The notes beneath the pieces are model-generated. The model saw only the letters and a list, made by a program, of their open reading frames with translations. It made no database searches and was not told the DNA's origin. From Deltaproteobacteria bacterium (GTDB lineage Bacteria > Desulfobacterota > DSM-4660 > Desulfatiglandales > HGW-15), in assembly GCA_019308525.1 (NCBI GenBank), contig JAFDIC010000099.1:1-10539 (forward strand): DNA of 10,539 nucleotides. Direction: 5' to 3'. Below, piece by piece: positions 5,739 through 10,539 of the stretch (position 1 is the first letter of the stretch; every line of letters starts with the position of its first letter). The position numbers and the translations under genes were made by a program.

Positions 5739-7490
5739 ATGAATGAAGTGCCCCTCAGGAAAGCGGGACTGAAATCCCTGAAGAAGAGGATCCTTGTGGC
5801 CAGAAGGAAGGTCCCTGCTGATAGGGTGCTGAGGAGATGCCGCGTGGTAAACGTGTTTTCCGGGACCTCTCAACCCGGAGATGTGGCGATCGTAGAGGGT
5901 TACATAGCGGGGGTAGGGGAGGGGTACAAGGGAAGAGAGGAGTTGGATCTTGAGGGGAGGTGGGTCGCCCCTGGGCTGATCGATGCCCACATGCACGTAG
6001 AGAGCACCATGATGCTTCCCTCCAGGCTGGCCGGGGCCCTCCTTCCCCGCGGTACCACCACCCTGGTCTCCGACCCCCATGAAATAGCCAACGTACTGGG
6101 AATAGAAGGGATTCGCCTGTTGATCAGGGACAGCGAATCCACGCCCCTTGACTTCTATTTTATGGCTCCTTCCTGCGTCCCGGCGACCACCCTGGAGACC
6201 TCCGGAGCCCGATTGGAGGCCTCGGACCTGGCGCAGGTAAAAGGCGAGCCCAGGGTGCTGGGCCTGGGCGAAGTAATGAACTACCCGGGGGTCGTCGAGG
6301 GTGAAGAAAGGCTGCTGGAGAAAGTGCTCCTTTTCGCAGAGGAGATAATTGATGGTCATGCACCCGGCCTGGGGGGAGATGATCTTCAGGCCTACGTGGC
6401 GGCGGGCATCACGTCTGACCATGAGACTTACGGGCTCAAGGAAGGCCTGGAAAAGTTACAATCAGGCATGATGCTTTTTATCAGGGAGGGGTCCAGCGCA
6501 AAAAACCTTGAGGAGCTGTTGCCCCTGGTCAAGGCAAATAATTCCAGGAGGTTTTGTCTCGTATCGGATGATCTCCACCCCTATGATCTCTTCAACAGGG
6601 GGCATCTGGACCATATCCTGAGAAGGGCTGTTGAATGGGGCCTGGATCCCTTTACGGCCATCCAGATGGCCAGCCTCAATCCCGCTGAGCACTTCGGGTT
6701 AAGGGGCCGGGGCGCTGTTGCGCCGGGATTTCATGCGGATATCATAGTCATGGATGACCTTGAGAGCTTTAGGGTGGAAAAGGTCTTTAAGGATGGAGTG
6801 CTCGTTGCAGAAGGGGGGAGGACTGTCCGGCCTCCCGGGGACGTTTCCAGGGGTCTCGAATCCAGGAAACTGAACATTGCGAAAGGGCTGAGCCCTGAAA
6901 GCTTTCGTATAAGTTCCGAGGGTGGCAGTATCCGGATCATGGTGCTTGTCCCCGATCAGATATTGACTGATGAGCGTATCGAGCCCCCCCTTATAAAGGA
7001 CGGATGGGTGATACCGGATATCGAAAGGGATATCTTGAAGCTCGCCGTCATAGAGAGACACAGGGCCACGGGGAGGCTGGGCCTGGGAATGGTGAGGGGA
7101 TTCGGGCTGGAATCCGGGGCCATCTGTTCCTCTGTGTCCCATGATTCCCACAATGTCATTGCCCTTGGGACCAATGATCTGGACATGTTCAGGGCCGTTT
7201 CAGAGGTAAAGGAAATGGGGGGAGGGTTTGTGGTGGTGAAAGGTGGAAAGGTGACAGGCAGAGTGCAGCTTGAGATAGGAGGTCTCATGTCCACCCGGGG
7301 AATCAACGGCCTCTTGGAACAACTGGATAGGGTCAAGACCGCGGCCAGGTCTCTTGGTTGCAAACTGGAGGATCCTTTCACGACACTATCCTTCTTGGCC
7401 CTACCCGTTATTCCTAAATTGAAACTCACGGACATGGGGCTGGTTGACGTGGAAAATTTCACCCTGGTCCCCCTTTTTGTGAGAGAGTGA
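5739..7490 (+). CDS. ade: Adenine deaminase
   Basis: This 583-residue metal-dependent amidohydrolase converts adenine to hypoxanthine and ammonia in purine salvage. Recognisable elements are the N-terminal strand region VVNVFSG (37-43), APGLIDAHMHVEST (77-90; H84, H86 and E88), SDPHEIANVLG (111-121; H114), GLGEVMNYP (175-183; E178), IDGHAPG (204-210; H207), TSDHET (225-230; H228) and SDD (276-278). The C-terminal half has the family's own domain, including GGGFVVVKGG and LGTNDLDM. Length is normal for the family. The ATG at 5739 has GAGG 7 bases upstream. The N-terminal 30 residues are rich in Lys/Arg. It follows the P-loop gene by 39 bases and precedes nadK by 57, with no promoter or terminator seen between, so an operon is likely. 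With the MtaD/phosphorylase pair it sends adenine-derived material to hypoxanthine. Confidence 0.94.
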   Translation: MNEVPLRKAGLKSLKKRILVARRKVPADRVLRRCRVVNVFSGTSQPGDVAIVEGYIAGVGEGYKGREELDLEGRWVAPGLIDAHMHVESTMMLPSRLAGALLPRGTTTLVSDPHEIANVLGIEGIRLLIRDSESTPLDFYFMAPSCVPATTLETSGARLEASDLAQVKGEPRVLGLGEVMNYPGVVEGEERLLEKVLLFAEEIIDGHAPGLGGDDLQAYVAAGITSDHETYGLKEGLEKLQSGMMLFIREGSSAKNLEELLPLVKANNSRRFCLVSDDLHPYDLFNRGHLDHILRRAVEWGLDPFTAIQMASLNPAEHFGLRGRGAVAPGFHADIIVMDDLESFRVEKVFKDGVLVAEGGRTVRPPGDVSRGLESRKLNIAKGLSPESFRISSEGGSIRIMVLVPDQILTDERIEPPLIKDGWVIPDIERDILKLAVIERHRATGRLGLGMVRGFGLESGAICSSVSHDSHNVIALGTNDLDMFRAVSEVKEMGGGFVVVKGGKVTGRVQLEIGGLMSTRGINGLLEQLDRVKTAARSLGCKLEDPFTTLSFLALPVIPKLKLTDMGLVDVENFTLVPLFVRE

Positions 7491-7547
7491 CAACGGGAGA
7501 TTCTTCCACCACGAGCCTGAGGAATACAAACCAGGAGAGGGGTGCCC

Positions 7548-8438
7548 GTGAAACAAAAATCGGTCGGTATTATATACAAACACCACTATGAACTCGCCCG
7601 AAGGGAGGCAGAGAATCTCTACAACTTCCTGAAGAGCAGGAATGTCAGGGTCATCTCCGAGGAAATGGACGCCGCCGGTCAGGAACACTCCTGCCCGGAA
7701 GAATACTCCTCAATACCGGGTGACGTTGACTATGTTGTCGTACTGGGGGGAGACGGCACCCTCCTGGGAGCTGCCAGGAAGGTGGGCAGGTACGGAGTAC
7801 CTATCCTGGGGGTAAACATCGGTGGCCTGGGATTCCTCACGGAGATTCCCCTCAAACGGCTCTACCACGTCATCGAGATGATGCTCAGGGACGAACTGGA
7901 GACGGAGAGCAGGCTGATGCTCGAGACCAAGGTCCTGAGGGATGGACAGGAAATATGTATGTTTCGGGTGCTTAATGACGTGGTCATCAACAAGGGGCCC
8001 CTTGCCAGGATAATTGATCTGGATGTCTACATTAATGACCTGTTCCTGACCACTTACAGGGCCGACGGGCTCATCGTATCGACTCCCACAGGCTCGACGG
8101 CCTACAACCTGTCGGCAGGAGGTCCCATACTTTATCCCACATTGAATAACGTCATTGTAACTCCCATCTGTCCCTTTGCCCTGACAAACAGGTCGATCAT
8201 TCTGCCTGATTCGGACATTATCTCCATTATGATGGGAAAGAGCAGCGAGGAGAAGGTGAGTCTCACCTTTGACGGTCAGGTGGGATTTGATTTTTCTTAC
8301 GGAGACAAGGTCCTCATCTACAAATCCAGGAAGAGAATAAGGCTCTTCAAATCCCCGGATCAGTCTTACTTCGAGATCCTGAGAGCAAAACTCATGTGGG
8401 GCGGGGCCACCTTCAATCATAGCCGTGAAGACCAGTAG
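7548..8438 (+). CDS. nadK: NAD kinase
   Basis: This 296-residue cytosolic enzyme phosphorylates NAD to NADP using ATP (or polyphosphate in some members). The hallmarks are GGDGTLLGAAR (67-77, D69 catalytic), GVNIGGLGFLTE (88-99), LNDVVINKG (142-150), YRADGLIVSTPTGSTAYNLS (170-189), ICPFALTNRSIILPD (207-221) and a late FDGQ (241-244). Length is typical. The start is ambiguous: GTG at 7548 lies 7 bases after GAGAGG and 10 after AGGAG, while GTG at 7542 is too close to both. I prefer 7548, which costs only two residues. A DUF4911-type gene begins 14 bases before its stop codon, which suggests coupled translation. Confidence 0.95.
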   Translation: MKQKSVGIIYKHHYELARREAENLYNFLKSRNVRVISEEMDAAGQEHSCPEEYSSIPGDVDYVVVLGGDGTLLGAARKVGRYGVPILGVNIGGLGFLTEIPLKRLYHVIEMMLRDELETESRLMLETKVLRDGQEICMFRVLNDVVINKGPLARIIDLDVYINDLFLTTYRADGLIVSTPTGSTAYNLSAGGPILYPTLNNVIVTPICPFALTNRSIILPDSDIISIMMGKSSEEKVSLTFDGQVGFDFSYGDKVLIYKSRKRIRLFKSPDQSYFEILRAKLMWGGATFNHSREDQ

Positions 8439-8643
8439 ACTTCGCCTGAGGGTCGAGAGAAAGGAAATCAATTACTTGAGGGTCACCTTCGAATCCTACG
8501 ACGGCACGGTGCTGGTGAGGACGGTTGACCCTCGGGAGGCCGTCATAGAGCTTCATATCTCGCCGGGCTGTGAGGAGCTGGTAATCCGGCTCTTGAAGGA
8601 CCTGATAGAAAGGGAAGGAATGAACATCCAAACCCTGGCATAG
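8425..8643 (+). CDS. DUF4911-type small protein of unknown function
   Basis: This 72-residue protein has an extended beta-rich first part (RLRVERKEINYLRVTFESY; TVLVRTVDP; AVIELHISP, to about residue 47) and then one amphipathic helix (ELVIRLLKDLIEREG, 51-65). It has no signal peptide, membrane segment or cysteine cluster; its only Cys is C49. It resembles the DUF4911 family of Desulfobacterota, to my recollection. It starts with GTG inside the last codons of nadK and has only a weak ribosome-binding site, so it probably depends on ribosomes finishing nadK. Ninety-six bases separate it from miaB. No function can be assigned. The beta-beta-beta-alpha pattern suggests a small ligand- or protein-binding domain. 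Confidence 0.62.
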   Translation: MKTSRLRLRVERKEINYLRVTFESYDGTVLVRTVDPREAVIELHISPGCEELVIRLLKDLIEREGMNIQTLA

Positions 8644-8678
8644 GCTCACAGCAGGTGACTTCACTAATCTCTCCTGAT

Positions 8679-8691
8679 TTGATAATATCAA
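8679..8691. promoter_or_regulatory. AT-rich 13-base palindrome upstream of miaB
   Basis: TTGATA, a central A and TATCAA form a perfect dyad in the 96-base gap before miaB. The motif contains GATAAT, a possible -10, but no well-spaced -35 precedes it. It may be an operator, an AT-rich promoter part or chance; miaB may simply be read through from nadK. Confidence 0.3.
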
Positions 8692-8724
8692 TTTTGATGG
8701 CTTGGTAGAAAGGCCAATCTGTGT

Positions 8725-8731
8725 GAGGAGG
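8725..8731 (+). promoter_or_regulatory. Strong RBS fixing the TTG start of miaB
   Basis: GAGGAGG lies 8 bases before TTG at 8740. No in-frame ATG occurs before residue 10, which already lies within the conserved N-terminal motif GTMGCQMN. Together these make TTG the only sensible start. Confidence 0.75.
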
Positions 8732-8739
8732 TTCCTTCC

Positions 8740-10080
8740 TTGGCGCGAACCCTGTACATAGGCACCATGGGCTGCCAGATGAATGAATATGATTCCGACC
8801 ACGTGACCCAGCTCCTTCTCAAGCGCGGATTCAAGGTCACCGGGAGGCCGGAAGAGGCTGATTTGATAATGATCAATACTTGCACTGTCAGAAACAAGGC
8901 GGAGCAAAAGGCCTACAGCCTCCTCGGGAGGATGGTCTCCCTCAAGACGAAGCGACCGGGACTTATCATAGGCCTGATGGGCTGTGTAGCTCAACAGGAG
9001 GGCCCCGGGCTCCTGGACAAGTTCCCGGGACTGGACTTTGTCCTCGGCACCCGTGAGATATGCAGGATACCGGAGATCCTGGAGCGGGTTGAAAAAGGGA
9101 AGCAAAGGGTGGTTGCAACAGACCTGGATGAGCAGATCTTTCCCTCGGACTATGTCAGAGGTTATTTCAGCGGCAAGGTGACAGGCTACATATCGATCAT
9201 GGAAGGGTGCAACAACTTTTGCAGCTACTGCATCGTACCCTATGTAAGGGGCAGGGAAGTGAGCCGCCCCCTGGAAGGTGTCGTAAATGAGGCCAGGGCC
9301 CTGGTCTCACAGGGCGTCAAGGAGATAACCCTCCTGGGACAGAATGTCAATTCCTACAGGGCCGGAGAAAATGGGGTCGTGAGCTTTCCCGCACTGCTCA
9401 GGGCCCTGAATGACCTTCAGGGGCTGGGGAGAATACGTTTCACCACCTCCCATCCAAAGGACCTTTCCGCAGAGCTCATCAGGTGTTTCGGGGAACTTGA
9501 AAAACTTTGTCCCCATATCCACCTCCCTGTTCAGGCAGGATCGAATCCCATTCTAAAAATGATGAACAGGGGTTATTCCCGCGAGAGATACATGGAGCTC
9601 GTGGACAGATTGAGGGAAGTTCGGCCTGGAATTGCTATCACGAGTGACGTCATCGTCGGATTCCCGGGTGAATCGGATGAGGATTTCCATCTGACCCTTG
9701 ACCTCGTAAGAAAAATCGAGTTTGACAACATCTACTCTTTCAAGTACTCTGATAGGAAAGGAACCCCGGCTGCGGCCCTCGGAGGCAAGGTACCGGAAGA
9801 AACAAAATCCGCGAGATTGTTCACCCTTCAGACACTCCAGAAGCAGATTACCTTGAAAAAAAACAGGCTGTTGGAGGGCAAAGAAGTTGTGGTGCTCGTG
9901 GAAGGCCCCAGTAAGAAGGGAGGACAGCTCACGGGCAGGACCGACACCAACCAGATAGTAAATTTTAGCAGTGATAACAACATAAAAGGCAGTTTTGTTA
10001 AAGTACTCATTAAATGCGCCTTTGCCAATTCTCTTAGAGGCGAGATCATAGATGACGGGGGCCTTTTTGTGCCCCCATAG
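8740..10080 (+). CDS. miaB: MiaB, tRNA-2-methylthio-N6-dimethylallyladenosine synthase
   Basis: This 446-residue radical SAM methylthiotransferase adds the methylthio group to N6-isopentenyladenosine at position 37 of tRNAs that read UNN codons. The N-terminal UPF0004 domain holds three cluster cysteines, in GCQMN (C12), NTCTVR (C48) and GCVAQ (C82). The radical SAM domain has CxxxCxxC in GCNNFCSYCIVPYVRG (C157, C161, C164), followed by the LLGQNVNSY, SHPKDL and HLPVQAGSN motifs and DVIVGFPGES. A TRAM domain occupies about 376-440. GREVSRP and the full pattern match MiaB better than RimO or MtaB. It starts with TTG behind a strong Shine-Dalgarno. Its reactions yield 5'-deoxyadenosine and S-adenosylhomocysteine, possible substrates of the MtaD enzyme in this window. 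A hairpin terminator candidate follows the stop codon. Confidence 0.94.
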   Translation: MARTLYIGTMGCQMNEYDSDHVTQLLLKRGFKVTGRPEEADLIMINTCTVRNKAEQKAYSLLGRMVSLKTKRPGLIIGLMGCVAQQEGPGLLDKFPGLDFVLGTREICRIPEILERVEKGKQRVVATDLDEQIFPSDYVRGYFSGKVTGYISIMEGCNNFCSYCIVPYVRGREVSRPLEGVVNEARALVSQGVKEITLLGQNVNSYRAGENGVVSFPALLRALNDLQGLGRIRFTTSHPKDLSAELIRCFGELEKLCPHIHLPVQAGSNPILKMMNRGYSRERYMELVDRLREVRPGIAITSDVIVGFPGESDEDFHLTLDLVRKIEFDNIYSFKYSDRKGTPAAALGGKVPEETKSARLFTLQTLQKQITLKKNRLLEGKEVVVLVEGPSKKGGQLTGRTDTNQIVNFSSDNNIKGSFVKVLIKCAFANSLRGEIIDDGGLFVPP

Positions 10081-10100
10081 CACCAGGGCCTGAAGGAAAA

Positions 10101-10130
10101 GGAAATGCCCCGGCATTTCCGGATCTTTTT
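10101..10130 (+). terminator. Candidate intrinsic terminator after miaB
   Basis: GGAAATGC (10101-10108) and GCATTTCC (10113-10120) form an 8-base stem with the loop CCCG. A run of five T follows at 10126-10130, separated by five bases from the stem. It begins 20 bases after the miaB stop. The gap before the T-run weakens it, but position and stem are good. Confidence 0.55.
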
Positions 10131-10148
10131 CCCTGAACCTTCACCCAA

Positions 10149-10539
10149 ATGGAAAACGAGATCATAGATTACAGGAATGAATCCATCCTTGTCATAGAAA
10201 CGGACGAAGCACTCCGAAACGTCTTTGAAGACCTCTTGAGCTTTCTTGGTTTCTCCGTCCGTTCCGTGTCCACGGCAAAAGAGGCATGGAACATCCTCAG
10301 CAGCAATACATACACCTTTCTGCTCACCGACATGGGATACCCCCAGAGCGATGGTCTTGAATTTATTGAAAAAGTTACGCACCAGTTTCCCTGGATCAGC
10401 GTAATCGCGATGACAGGTTTTGCAGAGGGATACAAGTACGTTGATGTAATCAACGCGGGGGCCCAAAAATTAATAAAAAAGCCCTTTGATATCGGGGAAC
10501 TGGAGGCCAAGATCCGCCGGATCATTCAAGAGAGGAATC
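10149..10539 (+). CDS. Response-regulator receiver-domain protein (cut by window end)
   Basis: The visible 130 residues form a nearly complete CheY-like receiver domain, the phospho-accepting module of two-component systems. SILVIETDEALR (12-23) is the acidic-pocket strand, LLTDMGYPQSDG (58-69) carries the phospho-acceptor D61, IAMTGF (86-91) has the switch T89, and KKPF (110-113) the conserved lysine K111. In the acidic pocket, E17 is followed by T18 where most receivers have a second Asp; D19 comes one place later. The ATG at 10149 is the only start in this frame, because an in-frame TGA lies at 10134-10136; its ribosome-binding site is weak. The frame is open at the window edge, so it is unknown whether an output domain follows. 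No histidine kinase is visible nearby. Confidence 0.83.
   Translation, partial: MENEIIDYRNESILVIETDEALRNVFEDLLSFLGFSVRSVSTAKEAWNILSSNTYTFLLTDMGYPQSDGLEFIEKVTHQFPWISVIAMTGFAEGYKYVDVINAGAQKLIKKPFDIGELEAKIRRIIQERN

Noticed and set aside
5529..6422. A 297-codon leftward open frame across the P-loop and adenine deaminase genes
   Set aside because: It spans parts of two well-supported genes and the gap between them, and its product is low in recognisable structure, rich in Gly, Pro and His. Treated as an antisense shadow.
6956..7579. A 207-codon leftward open frame opposite the 3' end of adenine deaminase
   Set aside because: Antisense to conserved coding sequence; Ser/Pro/Thr-rich composition typical of a reversed frame; no ribosome-binding site or neighbour supporting it.
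1..10539. CRISPR array, insertion sequence, phage or defence genes, tRNA or rRNA
   Set aside because: I found no spaced direct repeats, transposase or integrase motifs, terminal repeats flanking a gene, tRNA cloverleaf or rRNA signature sequence. The content is nearly all housekeeping metabolism.

Overview
The window looks like chromosomal DNA from an anaerobic Desulfobacterota ('deltaproteobacterial') lineage. The base composition is moderately GC-rich, arginine is mostly encoded by AGG, and genes are tightly packed with short overlaps. A small DUF4911-type gene sits between an NAD kinase and MiaB; as far as I know DUF4911 is largely confined to that phylum. The assignment is inferred from gene content and codon use, not from a database match.

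Region by region. (1) 1-577: the possible tail of an unidentified rightward gene meets a small leftward ribbon-helix-helix (RHH) regulator. The regulator's ribosome-binding site lies inside a GC-rich palindrome, behind an AT-rich leader. (2) 578-2825: two leftward genes, a trimeric-type purine nucleoside phosphorylase followed by an MtaD-type nucleoside deaminase. A near-consensus sigma-70 promoter and a potentially structured leader precede the phosphorylase. (3) 2826-3091: a divergent control region with two perfect inverted repeats between opposing promoters. (4) 3092-8643: a rightward, compact series: a PHP phosphoesterase of the TrpH/YciV type, an APH-like kinase-fold protein (COG2187), its P-loop partner (COG0645), adenine deaminase, NAD kinase and the DUF4911-type protein. 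(5) 8740-10130: MiaB and a hairpin/T-run terminator candidate. (6) 10149-10539: the start of a response-regulator receiver protein, cut by the window edge.

How the genes fit together. Most are housekeeping genes of purine and nucleotide turnover. MtaD would deaminate the adenosine-type by-products of S-adenosylmethionine use (methylthioadenosine, S-adenosylhomocysteine, 5'-deoxyadenosine). The phosphorylase would then release hypoxanthine. Adenine deaminase makes hypoxanthine from free adenine, so both arms meet there. MiaB, a radical SAM methylthiotransferase, is itself a source of 5'-deoxyadenosine and S-adenosylhomocysteine. The PHP protein probably acts on nucleotides or short RNA.

I see no mobile element, CRISPR array, tRNA, rRNA or defence system. 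The points most worth a second look are the nested palindromes in the divergent control region, the leader hairpin of the phosphorylase, the two-gene form of a protein pair that is often fused, an atypical Walker A in that P-loop protein, a changed metal-ligand position in the PHP protein, and the uncharacterised DUF4911-type protein.
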